DNA from: CAG-177 sp003514385 | GTDB taxonomy: Bacteria; Bacillota; Clostridia; Oscillospirales; Acutalibacteraceae | Direction: 5' to 3' | Assembly (NCBI GenBank): GCA_051920445.1 | Contig: JBPPLN010000001.1 | Span: 248,001 to 312,000 of the forward strand | DNA: 64,000 nucleotides | In this document: in pieces, positions 52,026-60,912 of the stretch | How positions within the stretch are numbered: position 1 is the stretch's first letter | Layout: every line of letters starts with the position of its first letter | Program-made: the position numbers and the translations under genes | The notes under the pieces: generated by a model | Seen by the model: only the letters and a program-made list of their open reading frames with translations | Told to the model about the DNA's origin: nothing | The model's database searches: none

Positions 52026-52754
52026 TCAGACTCCTCCGAAGCGTCTGCTGCGATGTGCGTATTCCTCAAGAGCGGCATCAAAATCCTGCTCGGTATAATC
52101 GGGCCAGAGGATATCGGAATAGATAAACTCCGAATATGCCGCCTGCCAGATGAGGAAGTTGGAAAGTCTGAATTCTCCGCTCGGGCGGATTATAAGATCG
52201 GGGTCGGGCTGACCCGCCGTATAGAGATTGTCGGATATATCCTGCTCGGTCAGGCTATCGGGTGTGCGCTCCCCTCTTGCGCACTGCTCGGCAAGACGCT
52301 TGCAGGCAGACAGTATCTCGTTTCTGCCGCCGTAGTTTATCGCGATGTTTACGGTCGTTCTGACCTTGTCTGCGGAACCGCGCTCAAGCTCGTCAACAAG
52401 CTCGAGAATATCGTCCGCAAGACCTTCGCGCTCTCCTATATATCTTATTCTGAGACCTTTCTGTGCATTCTCCTGCTCGCGCTCCTCAGCCTCGCGCAGG
52501 TACTCACGGAAAAGATCCATTATGCCGCTGACTTCTTCGGGCGGTCTGCGCCAGTTTTCCGTGGAAAAGGCGTAGAACGTCACATAGCGTATACCTCTGT
52601 CTGCGGCGTATTCGCATATTCTTTTGAACACCTTCGCGCCCTGTTTGTGACCCTCGCCGCGCGGGAGTCCGCGCTGCTTCGCCCAGCGGCCGTTGCCGTC
52701 CATGATTATGGCGACATGCTTTGGAAGATGTCCGTTTTCAGGTGACTTTGTCAT
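52026..52754 (-). CDS. uppS: Isoprenyl (undecaprenyl) diphosphate synthase
   Basis: Builds the C55 lipid carrier for wall synthesis from farnesyl and isopentenyl diphosphate. The 242-residue protein has the catalytic AIIMDGNGRWAKQRGLPR, GHKQGAKVF, YAFSTENWRRP and the C-terminal DLIIRPSGEFRLSNFLIWQAAYSE. It follows frr after a hairpin and leads into cdsA-dxr. Confidence 0.96.
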   Translation of the reverse strand: MTKSPENGHLPKHVAIIMDGNGRWAKQRGLPRGEGHKQGAKVFKRICEYAADRGIRYVTFYAFSTENWRRPPEEVSGIMDLFREYLREAEEREQENAQKGLRIRYIGEREGLADDILELVDELERGSADKVRTTVNIAINYGGRNEILSACKRLAEQCARGERTPDSLTEQDISDNLYTAGQPDPDLIIRPSGEFRLSNFLIWQAAYSEFIYSDILWPDYTEQDFDAALEEYAHRSRRFGGV

Positions 52755-52779
52755 AGCAAAAATCCCTTTCTGTATTTAG

Positions 52780-52819
52780 GCAAAAAGGCATGACCGCCCG
52801 AAGCGCCCAGCCTTTTTGC
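52780..52819 (-). terminator. Hairpin inside the operon, between frr and uppS
   Basis: A 10-bp perfect repeat GCAAAAAGGC / GCCTTTTTGC encloses a second short stem around TTCG. The 3' arm itself supplies a T5 run. It may reduce read-through from pyrH-frr into uppS and below. Confidence 0.55.
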
Positions 52820-52838
52820 TTCAAGGATCCGAAACAAA

Positions 52839-53393
52839 TCAGATCGCCATTATTTCCTTTTCTTTCTCTGCAGCTACCGAGTCCGCTTCTTTGACGAACT
52901 TGTCGGTTATATCCTGCATTTCTTTCTCGCCGTACTTGAGATCGTCCTCGGTTATCTCGCCGTTCTTCTGCATCTTCTTGAGCTTATCCATGCAGTCTCT
53001 GCGGATGGAGCGGATGGCGACCTTGCAATCTTCGGCAAGCTTCTTGACATCCTTGACTATCTCGCGGCGCTTATCCTCAGTCAGAGGCGGAAATGTCAGT
53101 CTGATAACCTTGCCGTCATTCTGCGGGTTGATGCCGAGATCGGAGGTCTGGATAGCCTTCTCGATGGGGTGCAGAGTCGAAGCGTCCCAGGGCTGGATGC
53201 AGAGGATTCTCGCCTCGACCACGGAGATAGCCGCAAGCTGATTTATCGGAGTGGCGGTGCCGTAATAATCAACGGTTATCCTATCGAGAACCGCCGCGGT
53301 AGCTCTGTTTGCTCTTATTGCAGCATACTCGCCCTTGAGGGAGCTGATGCTCTTACCCATTTTATCGCGTGCTGTTTGAAATACTGTTTCCAT
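52839..53393 (-). CDS. frr: Ribosome recycling factor
   Basis: Splits post-termination ribosomes together with EF-G. The 184-residue protein shows ANRATAAVLDRITVDYYGTATPINQLA and RREIVKDVKKLAEDCKVAIRSIRRD, standard for Frr. AAAGGA precedes the ATG. It follows pyrH by 53 bases. Confidence 0.97.
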   Translation of the reverse strand: METVFQTARDKMGKSISSLKGEYAAIRANRATAAVLDRITVDYYGTATPINQLAAISVVEARILCIQPWDASTLHPIEKAIQTSDLGINPQNDGKVIRLTFPPLTEDKRREIVKDVKKLAEDCKVAIRSIRRDCMDKLKKMQKNGEITEDDLKYGEKEMQDITDKFVKEADSVAAEKEKEIMAI

Positions 53394-53446
53394 AATTTCA
53401 ATCCTTTCTTGAAGAGAAGATCATATTTTTATCGGTCTTTCGCCGA

Positions 53447-54151
53447 TCATTTTACAACTGTTCCTACATTTTCGCCCTTTATCGCTCTGACGATATTCTG
53501 AGGATCGTCGAGGTTGAAGACAAGAATCGGGATAGAATTGTCTCTGCAGAGAGATGCCGCAGTGCCGTCCATGACCTTGAGGTCGTGGCTGAGAATCTCA
53601 TCGAACGAGAGAGTGTCGTACTTCTTCGCATCCTCGAACTTGTGGGGATCCTTATCATAGACACCGTCGACATTCGTTGCCTTGAACATGATATCGGCAT
53701 CTATCTCGAGTGCACGCAGAGCGGCGGCAGTGTCGGTGGTGAAGAACGGGTTGCCGGTGCCGCAGCCGAAAATAACGACTCTGCCCTTTTCAAGGTGGCG
53801 AACCGCCTTATTGCGGATATAGGGCTCGGCTATCTGCTGCATGGCGATAGCGGTCTGGACTCTGACGGGCACTTTGAGATGCTCAAGGGCATCGGCAAGA
53901 GCGAGGGAGTTCATGACAGTGGCGAGCATACCCATGTGGTCAGCTCTGGTTCTGTCCATATCGCCGCTCGAACGTCCGCGCCAGAAGTTGCCGCCGCCGA
54001 CAACAAGGCCGACCTGAACGCCCATATCGACACATTCCTTGACTGCAGAGCAGATATTGAGAACGGTATCGTAGTCAATACCCATACCCTTTCCGCCGGC
54101 GAGCACCTCGCCGCTTATTTTCAGAAGTATACGTTTATACGTAAGCTCCAT
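53447..54151 (-). CDS. pyrH: UMP kinase
   Basis: Phosphorylates UMP to UDP. The 234-residue protein begins ELTYKRILLKISGEVLAG and contains GLVVGGGNFWRG, ADHMGMLATVMNSLAL, GTGNPFFTTDTAAALRA and KATNVDGVYDKDP, as expected for the hexameric bacterial enzyme. The ATG at 54151 has GGAGG seven bases upstream; a start 18 bases earlier overlaps that region. First gene of the operon. Confidence 0.97.
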   Translation of the reverse strand: MELTYKRILLKISGEVLAGGKGMGIDYDTVLNICSAVKECVDMGVQVGLVVGGGNFWRGRSSGDMDRTRADHMGMLATVMNSLALADALEHLKVPVRVQTAIAMQQIAEPYIRNKAVRHLEKGRVVIFGCGTGNPFFTTDTAAALRALEIDADIMFKATNVDGVYDKDPHKFEDAKKYDTLSFDEILSHDLKVMDGTAASLCRDNSIPILVFNLDDPQNIVRAIKGENVGTVVK

Positions 54152-54191
54152 GTTATTGCCTCCATTCAAAAAAACATAATTTTCCGCTACT

Positions 54192-54220
54192 ATTTTACTT
54201 TATTTTACGCAAGCTGTAAA
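54192..54220 (-). promoter_or_regulatory. Promoter of the pyrH-frr-uppS-cdsA-dxr-rseP-ispG-polC operon
   Basis: On the minus strand TTTACA (54215-54220) and TAAAAT (54192-54197) are 17 bases apart, about 40 bases before pyrH. Confidence 0.55.
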
Positions 54221-54250
54221 GACAAAAAGACAAATTCACAGCAATTTAAC

Positions 54251-54293
54251 AAAAAAAGAGCACGGGAGACAAGATTCGCTTTTGTCTCCCGTG
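54251..54293 (-). terminator. Terminator of the ABC-DUF1854-ABC module
   Basis: On the minus strand CACGGGAGACAA / TTGTCTCCCGTG form a 12-bp perfect stem with a 9-base loop, followed by CTCTTTTTTT. It closes the three-gene unit 12 bases after its last stop. Confidence 0.92.
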
Positions 54294-54305
54294 TTTAAGT
54301 TCGCG

Positions 54306-56492
54306 TTACTGCCTGCCGAGCGCCGCCTGAGCCTCGGATGTAAGCTTCGAAGTCTGGCGCTGAGCCATGACAAGATTATAATAAATACCTCGCTTTTTGA
54401 GAAGCTCCGTATGCGTGCCGACCTCGGCAATTCTGCCGTTTTCAAGCACAACGAGCCTGTCCGCATGGCGCAGGGTCGAAAGCCTGTGAGCAATGGCTAT
54501 TGTTGTTCTGTTATGAACCAATCTACCGAGTGCTTTCTGAATATGACTCTCTGTCTCTGGGTCGAGTGCGCTTGTCGCCTCGTCGAGAATGAGTATCTTC
54601 GGATCACGCAGTATCGCTCTCGCTATCGCCACGCGCTGTCGCTCGCCGCCCGAAAGATTATAGCCGTTTTCGCCGACGACGGTATTATACCCGTCTTTTA
54701 GCTCCATTATGAAGCCGTGGGCGTTTGCCGCCCTTGCGGCAGAGAACACCTCTTCAGGAGACGCGTCCGGCTTTGCATATGCGATATTGTCATAGACTGT
54801 GCCGGAGAAAAGATATGTCTCCTGGAACACGACGCCCATATTCTCTCGCAGATAATACTGGTCATAATCGCGGATATCCCTGCCGTCTATCTTGATCGTT
54901 CCGCTGTCGACATCATAGAGGCGCATGACAAGGTTTATCATAGTGGACTTGCCCGTTCCCGAATGACCGACAAGACCTATCATCTCACCCGGTTTTATCT
55001 TCAGATTTATATCCTTGAGCACCGGTTCATAACTCTTATAGCCGAAGCCGACTGAATCGAACTCGACTTCGCCCGTTATCGGATATTTACCGGCGTTTCT
55101 CGAATCGCCGACCTGCGGCTTTTCATCGAGAACCTCATAAATTTTTATAAGGCTCGTTGTGACCTCCGCTATCCAGCGGGGCATATTGGCAAGCCAGTCG
55201 AGCGGCTTATAGATATACGAGAGCAAAAGCACAAAGCTCCACAGCTCGCCCGCGGTCATCGTGCCGTTTATAACCATTCTTCCGCCGAAATAGAGCACGA
55301 GGAAATTGCCGGAATTCATAAAGAAGCCTATGACTGGGAAGATAATCGCCCACATTCGCTCGTTGCTCACGGAGATATCTGCAAGAGCCTTGCTCGCGGA
55401 AGAAAACTTTGCAACCTCGCGCTTTTCGCTGCCAAAGGTTTTGACAACACGGATGCCCTTGATTATATCGTGAAGAATCGAGTTCGCGCGGCTGTCATAC
55501 CGCCACTGCTTATCGTAGCGCAAATGGATATAGCGCTTGAAGCCGTTGAGTGCGATAATGCAAAGCGGCGCGGGCAGGACTGCGAGAAGAGTCAGCAGCG
55601 GGCTCATGCGCAGCATGAATATGCCGACGACGATAAAGAGTATAATCTGTTCGAGTGCATAGCGACCTTTATCAACAAAGAAGTTCTGCACCGTGTTTGT
55701 ATCGCGCGTAACACGTTTTATAAGATCGCCCGCAGTTTTTCGCGACATGGACGAGACGGACATACGCTGGACTTTGTCATAGACAACGGAGCGCAGATAT
55801 TTCGAGAATCCGAGTCCGACGCTGTTCGCGGTACGCCCGGAGAATATCTGGAAGATGTTTTCGAGCAGATAAGTCAGCGCCATGGCGACGCCGATAATAA
55901 TAACATTCTGCTTTGCGGAGAGCCCGCCCGACGAAAACGCCGACGAGAAGCTGTCGACAAGCTTGCCCTGGAGCACGGGCTGCGCCGCAGACATAAGATT
56001 TGCAAGAGTGACGAGCACGCTCGACACGATAAGAGTCGGCATAAACTGCCGAAGCATTTTAAATGTTCTGCGCCATATGTAGCTCTTATCAACGCAGAAC
56101 ATACAGACATCGGTACCCTTTGGATAGCGCCTGCCGCATACCGGGCATCGGTCGGCATTGTCGGTGCTGAGCTGCGGTTCTTCGCCTGTTTTTATATAGT
56201 GGTTGACTGCCTTGCAGAATTCGCCTATATCCTCCGCGGCACTCATGGAGAAGCGGCAGACGGTGATATTCTCGGCACTGTCATAATCAGAGCCGAGCTC
56301 GTCCGCAAACGGCGATATCTCGATGCTTCCGCAGCCGACATCGGTATACTGCACAAGCTCGCCGACATTTTCAAGCGAATGTGAAAACACCTCTTTGTCG
56401 TCTTCGAGCGCATAGACTGCGCCGTTCTCATACCGCAGAACACCGCGGCACGGCTTTGAATTCAAATCAAGGTCATATTTTACCTCGGTCAT
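54306..56492 (-). CDS. ABC exporter with N-terminal sensor-like domain and zinc ribbon (second of pair)
   Basis: A 728-residue half-transporter with fused ATPase. Residues 1-105 are a beta-rich domain ending in EFCKAVNHYIKTGEEP; a zinc ribbon follows (Cys116, Cys119, Cys130, Cys133). Six membrane helices span about 150-440. The ATPase has Walker A GHSGTGKST, signature LSGGERQRVAIARA, Walker B ILILDEATSALD with the catalytic Glu, and IAHRLS (H-loop). The same N-terminal layout occurs in the partner exporter at 57.1-59.4 kb, so the two probably form a heterodimer with DUF1854 between them. No clear ribosome binding site is seen at the ATG. The cargo is unknown. Confidence 0.9.
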   Translation of the reverse strand: MTEVKYDLDLNSKPCRGVLRYENGAVYALEDDKEVFSHSLENVGELVQYTDVGCGSIEISPFADELGSDYDSAENITVCRFSMSAAEDIGEFCKAVNHYIKTGEEPQLSTDNADRCPVCGRRYPKGTDVCMFCVDKSYIWRRTFKMLRQFMPTLIVSSVLVTLANLMSAAQPVLQGKLVDSFSSAFSSGGLSAKQNVIIIGVAMALTYLLENIFQIFSGRTANSVGLGFSKYLRSVVYDKVQRMSVSSMSRKTAGDLIKRVTRDTNTVQNFFVDKGRYALEQIILFIVVGIFMLRMSPLLTLLAVLPAPLCIIALNGFKRYIHLRYDKQWRYDSRANSILHDIIKGIRVVKTFGSEKREVAKFSSASKALADISVSNERMWAIIFPVIGFFMNSGNFLVLYFGGRMVINGTMTAGELWSFVLLLSYIYKPLDWLANMPRWIAEVTTSLIKIYEVLDEKPQVGDSRNAGKYPITGEVEFDSVGFGYKSYEPVLKDINLKIKPGEMIGLVGHSGTGKSTMINLVMRLYDVDSGTIKIDGRDIRDYDQYYLRENMGVVFQETYLFSGTVYDNIAYAKPDASPEEVFSAARAANAHGFIMELKDGYNTVVGENGYNLSGGERQRVAIARAILRDPKILILDEATSALDPETESHIQKALGRLVHNRTTIAIAHRLSTLRHADRLVVLENGRIAEVGTHTELLKKRGIYYNLVMAQRQTSKLTSEAQAALGRQ

Positions 56493-56546
56493 ATTTTAAA
56501 CCATACGGCGCACAGCCGCTCCTTTCTTCAAAATTCATGCAAAAAA

Positions 56547-57053
56547 TCAATACAGAAACGGCTCGATCTTCCTGCGCGTCCTCGGTTTGAGAGCATTGAT
56601 ATCCGGAATTATAAAACGGTTGCCGTCGGCATCGGTGAGCATGACCGCGCCGGAATCGAGCATCTTGATGTTGCGGCTGATATCCTTGACGCCAAATGTC
56701 TTTTTGAATCCGTCTATAGACACATCGAAATAGAACGAACCCATCTTCTCATCTATCGAATATATCTCGGATATCTGCGGGCAATAGTAGCGCGCGGCGA
56801 GATCCTTTTCGATTATCTCTCTGCTCTCCGGCGGGAAATCGGCGGCGTTTCTTATTATACCTATCTCATTCTTGTCCATATCGCTGACACTTATATACTC
56901 AAACGGTCTGTGCAGAGGCAGAGTACGCAAAAGGCGCACGCGACGATAATCTTTATCCTCGGTTTTGAGGGCGGTAAAGCCGTTCGGATTTATATAGAAT
57001 CTACACTTTTCGGGGTTGAGGAAGTTTATTGACATAGTATTGAGTTCTCCCAT
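56547..57053 (-). CDS. DUF1854-family protein
   Basis: A 168-residue soluble protein of the DUF1854 family (FYINPNGFTALKTEDKDYRRVRLLRTLP; PFEYISVSD; LAARYYCPQISEIYS). Proteobacterial members lie beside ABC transporter genes associated with cyanophycin metabolism; no cyanophycin gene is present here. The ATG at 57053 has GAGGAGG six bases upstream, placed right after the stop of the first exporter. Its place between two exporters suggests an accessory or regulatory part of the transporter; the molecular role is unknown. Confidence 0.85.
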   Translation of the reverse strand: MGELNTMSINFLNPEKCRFYINPNGFTALKTEDKDYRRVRLLRTLPLHRPFEYISVSDMDKNEIGIIRNAADFPPESREIIEKDLAARYYCPQISEIYSIDEKMGSFYFDVSIDGFKKTFGVKDISRNIKMLDSGAVMLTDADGNRFIIPDINALKPRTRRKIEPFLY

Positions 57054-57064
57054 TTTAACCCTCC

Positions 57065-59413
57065 TCAATCGATTATGCCGACAGCCTTGAGGGCTTCGGC
57101 CTGTATTTTATAGAGCTTATAGAACTCGCCGCGCTTTTTGAGAAGCTCGGCATAGCTGCCGTATTCGACCACTTCGCCCTCGTTTATTACCGCGAGCATA
57201 TCGGCATCGCGAAGAGTCGAGAGACGATGGGCTATGGCGACAGTTGTTCTGCCCTGCATAAGCTTTGTGAGCGAATACTGGATATTGCGCTCTGTTTCGG
57301 TATCCATTGCCGCAGTAGCCTCATCGAGAATAAGGATACGCGGATTCTGAATTATCGTTCTGGCTATCGATATTCTCTGGCGCTCGCCGCCGGAAAGGTC
57401 GTGGCCGCCCGCTCCGACGCGCGTCTCATAGGCATCGGGCAGTTTCATAATAAAATCATGCGCACTTGCCGCCTTTGCCGCGGCGATTATCTCGTCCATT
57501 GTGGCATCCGGCTTTGCGTAGCGAATATTATCGGCTATCGTGCCGATGAACAGATAGATATCCTGCGAGACCAAACCGACATTCTTTCTGATAGTATCGA
57601 GCGGCAGGTCGCGCACATCGACTCCGTCGATTTTGACGCACCCGGCTTTCGGGTCATAAAGCCGCGCTATAAGATTCGCTATTGTTGTTTTGCCCGCTCC
57701 GGTTTTGCCGACTATTCCGAGCATCTGACCCGCGTTCACTTTGAGGTCGAGATTTTTTATAACAGGCTGTGCGGGTTCATACTCGAACTCGAGTTTTGAT
57801 ATTTCTATATCTCCGCGCACCTCGCCTATTTCTATTGGGCGCTCTTTTTCGACTATCTCCGGCTTTGCGTCAACTATCTCAAACACGCGCTGAGCTGAGT
57901 CGACACAGCGCGCCCACCAGTTGGACACCCACGAGAGGAAATCCAATGGTCCGACGAGCATTGTAAGATAAACGGTGAAATTGAGAAGCGTGCCGACGGT
58001 CATCTCGCCGTTTGCAACCATAAGTCCGCCGAAAGTCAGCATAACCACGGCAAGCATGGAGAGCAATATGGTGAGCACCGGAAAGAGAGTCGCTTCGGAA
58101 TTGTTGAGCTTCAAATCCGCTTTGTAGAGATCGCTACTGACCGTATCGAAGCGGTCGAGTTCTTCATCTTCTTTTGAAAAAGCCTTTATTATGCGCTGTC
58201 CGTTGATATTGTCGCTGACCATGGAAGTGAGTCTCGCGTTGCGCGCCCAGCTTCTGTGATGCAAAGTTCTGAAAAATCTGCCGCCGAAGACGAGCAGAAT
58301 AAGAAATATAGGAGCCGCAGCACAGCAGAGAAGCGCCAGTTTCCACGACATGATGAACATTATTATCAAAACGCCGACAACTGTTATAACATTCGTTATG
58401 ACATACGGCAGACCGTCGACAAAGAACCAATAGATGTTATTGGAGTCCCTTGTCACGCGCTCCATGAGCGAACCCGTCTGTTTGGACGAATAGAAGCCGA
58501 CGGACAGTCGCTGCATGGCGGCGAAAATCTTGACTTTTATATCATATATGACTCGCGGCATTATACTGCCCATAAGGAACTGGAACGACACGGTCATAAG
58601 CAGTCCAAGAAGCTTCATGCCGACGACTGCGCCGATAAGATATCCGAGCGTAACGAGCAACTGCTGCGCGGGTGTTGAGCCGACTTTGCTCAGCACATCA
58701 TCAAAGAGCGTCTTTGTGCTTATCTGCGGCATCGCCATGTTCATGGCGGTGCTTATAAGTATGGCTGTGACGATAAGAGCCATCTGAAGCTTATAGCCGC
58801 CGAAAAAAGAAAACAGACGTTTGACGGTCGAGCCGTTTTTATCGCATTTTGGACATGAACTGCACCCGGGAGGATACGGTCTTTTGCACTTCGGACAGAC
58901 TCCGCCGTTCGGCTCTTCACTGCTCTGCGGCATCGGCTCGCCAGTCTTGAGGCTGTTGAACGCCTTGCAGAATTCGTCATAGCCGCCGAGAAAATTGAGG
59001 CTGAATTTTATCAGACCGATATCGTCGCCGTCCTTTTCGGCTATAAGGCGTCCTGTTGAGACATACTGCTCGCATTTGAGCGAATCGAAATCCGAGAGCG
59101 GATAAGAGCGTATCTCTCTGAGTTCATACTCGGACTTGATTTTCTTGTTTCCGCGCTTTTTGGTGACTTTCTCATCGCCGAGGATAAAATATATGCCCTT
59201 GTCGTCAAGGGCTGTCCACGCAGTGAGATAACAGCCGTCGAAATCCATATCGCTTTCAACAACTTTTATAAAGCCGTCGGTTTCAAGGCCGTTTTTCCTG
59301 ACCGCCGAATCGATATCGTCGGGCAGTCGGTCGGGGGTCTTTCGCTTCGGCGGTTCGGGTCTGCCGAGCATACGGCGCAATTTTCTTTTTATTTTTTTCT
59401 TGAAGTTGTTCAT
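57065..59413 (-). CDS. ABC exporter with N-terminal PH-like domain and zinc ribbon (first of pair)
   Basis: A 782-residue half-transporter. Order: a very basic start (NNFKKKIKRKLRRMLGRPEPP), a beta-rich PH-like domain (about 41-157, ending DEFCKAFNSLKTGEP), a zinc ribbon (Cys173, 176, 184, 187, 190), six membrane helices (about 205-490) and an ATPase with Walker A GKTGAGKTT, signature LSGGERQRISIART, ILILDEATAAMD with catalytic Glu, and IAHRLS. Both ATP sites of the presumed heterodimer look competent. The ATG at 59413 has CGGAG at five bases. A longer frame upstream runs through a terminator and is rejected. It is preceded by the promoter, leader ORF and terminator described below. Confidence 0.92.
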   Translation of the reverse strand: MNNFKKKIKRKLRRMLGRPEPPKRKTPDRLPDDIDSAVRKNGLETDGFIKVVESDMDFDGCYLTAWTALDDKGIYFILGDEKVTKKRGNKKIKSEYELREIRSYPLSDFDSLKCEQYVSTGRLIAEKDGDDIGLIKFSLNFLGGYDEFCKAFNSLKTGEPMPQSSEEPNGGVCPKCKRPYPPGCSSCPKCDKNGSTVKRLFSFFGGYKLQMALIVTAILISTAMNMAMPQISTKTLFDDVLSKVGSTPAQQLLVTLGYLIGAVVGMKLLGLLMTVSFQFLMGSIMPRVIYDIKVKIFAAMQRLSVGFYSSKQTGSLMERVTRDSNNIYWFFVDGLPYVITNVITVVGVLIIMFIMSWKLALLCCAAAPIFLILLVFGGRFFRTLHHRSWARNARLTSMVSDNINGQRIIKAFSKEDEELDRFDTVSSDLYKADLKLNNSEATLFPVLTILLSMLAVVMLTFGGLMVANGEMTVGTLLNFTVYLTMLVGPLDFLSWVSNWWARCVDSAQRVFEIVDAKPEIVEKERPIEIGEVRGDIEISKLEFEYEPAQPVIKNLDLKVNAGQMLGIVGKTGAGKTTIANLIARLYDPKAGCVKIDGVDVRDLPLDTIRKNVGLVSQDIYLFIGTIADNIRYAKPDATMDEIIAAAKAASAHDFIMKLPDAYETRVGAGGHDLSGGERQRISIARTIIQNPRILILDEATAAMDTETERNIQYSLTKLMQGRTTVAIAHRLSTLRDADMLAVINEGEVVEYGSYAELLKKRGEFYKLYKIQAEALKAVGIID

Positions 59414-59434
59414 AATCACTCCGAAAAAATAATC

Positions 59435-59462
59435 AAAAAGCGGACAGCCGGCGGCCGTCCGC
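59435..59462 (-). terminator. Intrinsic terminator in the leader of the ABC module (attenuator)
   Basis: On the minus strand a 23-base hairpin, GCGGACGGCC paired with GGCTGTCCGC (10 bp, one G-U), is followed by TTTTT. It ends 21 bases before the exporter start and lies about 95 bases downstream of the nearest promoter, so it would stop the exporter transcript unless prevented. Confidence 0.85.
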
Positions 59463-59472
59463 AAATCACCTG

Positions 59473-59529
59473 TTATGAGAGAATACACGGGGCGCAACAT
59501 ATATGATAATTTATTTTACGCTCTGTCAT
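59473..59529 (-). CDS. Putative 18-residue Cys-rich leader peptide
   Basis: A short frame coding MTERKINYHICCAPCILS then TAA. It has a good ribosome binding site (AAGGGGAG, eight bases before the ATG) and lies within the transcript predicted from the promoter at 59565-59593. Its stop is 10 bases before the first base of the terminator stem, so a ribosome held near the stop would cover the 5' arm. Three of the last eight codons are Cys. No homologue is known to me; it is called on position and signals only. Confidence 0.5.
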   Translation of the reverse strand: MTERKINYHICCAPCILS

Positions 59530-59564
59530 AAGACGCGCTCCCCTTTCTTTGATATAGCTTTTAA

Positions 59565-59593
59565 ATGATAGCATGATAAAAAGCAGATGTCAA
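59565..59593 (-). promoter_or_regulatory. Sigma-A promoter of the ABC-DUF1854-ABC module
   Basis: On the minus strand TTGACA (59588-59593, consensus) and TATCAT (59565-59570) are 17 bases apart. It starts nine bases after the pdp stop, so it separates the nucleoside operon from the exporter module. Confidence 0.75.
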
Positions 59594-59601
59594 CCGAAAT
59601 G

Positions 59602-60903
59602 TCAGTCGATATAGTCGAGTATCATCGGCTGCTCCGCAGGCTTTTTATCGCCGATTGAGACAGCGGAAAGATAACGGGACTCGGCACCGTCGAGGCGGCT
59701 CTTATTGTCCGCAAAAAGCGTTGCGAGCAGTTCGCCGCGCTTCACAAAATCGCCCGCCTTTGCGGCTATCATAATGCCTGCCGCGTGGTTTATATCATCA
59801 TCTTTTTTCTCTCTGCCCGCTCCGAGCAGAACGGCGGTCAAGCCTATCTTCTCGGAATCCATGTGGGTTATATATCCGTCCGTGGGTGCATACACCTCTC
59901 GGCTGAAAGAAGCTTTTCTGAATTTTGATGTATCTTCGATATACGAGACATCGCCGCCCTGCAATTTAACCATCATTTCAAAACGCTTGAGCGCTTCGCC
60001 GCTTTTGACTGCTTCATCAACGAGCCTGCCGCACTCGTCTCTATCGCCTATACCGGCAAGCATCAGCATCCTGCACGAAAGTTCGCGGCAGACCGTCCAG
60101 AGATCGCCCGAGGTGTTGCCCTTGAGTATATCAACGGACTCAATGACCTCAAGCGAGTTGCCGACCGCACTTCCGAGCGGTGAATCCATATTTGTTATCA
60201 GAGCGGCAGTCCTGACGCCAGCTCCCCTGCCGATATCTACCATCGTGCGCGCAAGCAGGCGGGAATCGTCGATCGTTTTCATAAAAGACCCGCTCCCGGT
60301 TTTGACATCGAGTAGGATACAATCCGAGCCGTCGGCGAGCTTCTTGCTCATGATGCTCGAGGCTATGAGCGGTATGCTGTCAACGGTTGCGGTGACGTCA
60401 CGCAGGGCGTAAAGCTTTTTATCGGCGGGACACATATTCCCGCTCTGTCCCGTGACGCTCAGGCCGCACATTTCAACAGTCTCGCGCATCTCCTGCGGAG
60501 ATATCGAAGTACGGAAGCCGGGTATAGATTCAAGCTTATCGACCGTTCCGCCCGTGTGACCGAGTCCTCTGCCGGACATTTTCGCCACTTTCACGCCGCA
60601 CGCCGCGACTATCGGAGCGACTATAAGCGTGGTTTTATCGCCCACACCGCCTGTTGAATGTTTATCGACCTTGACGCCGCTTATCCCGCTGAGATCGGCT
60701 TTGTCTCCGGAATCACGCATTGCAAGAGTCAGCGCGACCGTCTCGGCATTTGTCATTCCGCGAAAAAACACCGCCATGGCGAACGCCGAAAGCTGATAAT
60801 CCGGCACTTCGCCCGAGACGCAGCCGTTGATTATATAAGATATCTCTTCGGCGGTCAGTTCGCCGCCGTCACGCTTTTTGCGGATAAGTTCGGGCATATA
60901 CAT
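59602..60903 (-). CDS. pdp: Pyrimidine-nucleoside / thymidine phosphorylase
   Basis: Phosphorolyses thymidine, deoxyuridine or uridine to base plus (deoxy)ribose-1-phosphate. The 433-residue protein shows ELIRKKRDGGELTAEEISYII, VDKHSTGGVGDKTTLI (phosphate site), SGRGLGHTGGTVDKLESIPG and KKLADGSDCILLDVKTGSG. Firmicute members accept several pyrimidines, so Pdp is preferred to DeoA. GAGG lies eight bases before the ATG. Last gene of the salvage operon; its product feeds DeoB. Confidence 0.95.
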   Translation of the reverse strand: MYMPELIRKKRDGGELTAEEISYIINGCVSGEVPDYQLSAFAMAVFFRGMTNAETVALTLAMRDSGDKADLSGISGVKVDKHSTGGVGDKTTLIVAPIVAACGVKVAKMSGRGLGHTGGTVDKLESIPGFRTSISPQEMRETVEMCGLSVTGQSGNMCPADKKLYALRDVTATVDSIPLIASSIMSKKLADGSDCILLDVKTGSGSFMKTIDDSRLLARTMVDIGRGAGVRTAALITNMDSPLGSAVGNSLEVIESVDILKGNTSGDLWTVCRELSCRMLMLAGIGDRDECGRLVDEAVKSGEALKRFEMMVKLQGGDVSYIEDTSKFRKASFSREVYAPTDGYITHMDSEKIGLTAVLLGAGREKKDDDINHAAGIMIAAKAGDFVKRGELLATLFADNKSRLDGAESRYLSAVSIGDKKPAEQPMILDYID

Positions 60904-60912
60904 AAAGACACC

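Noticed and set aside
55470..56384. 304-codon plus-strand frame
   Set aside because: It lies opposite the second ABC exporter; composition is that of a mirror frame.
59414..59500. N-terminal extension of the first ABC exporter by 29 codons
   Set aside because: It would be read through a perfect terminator hairpin; the ATG at 59413 has its own ribosome binding site.
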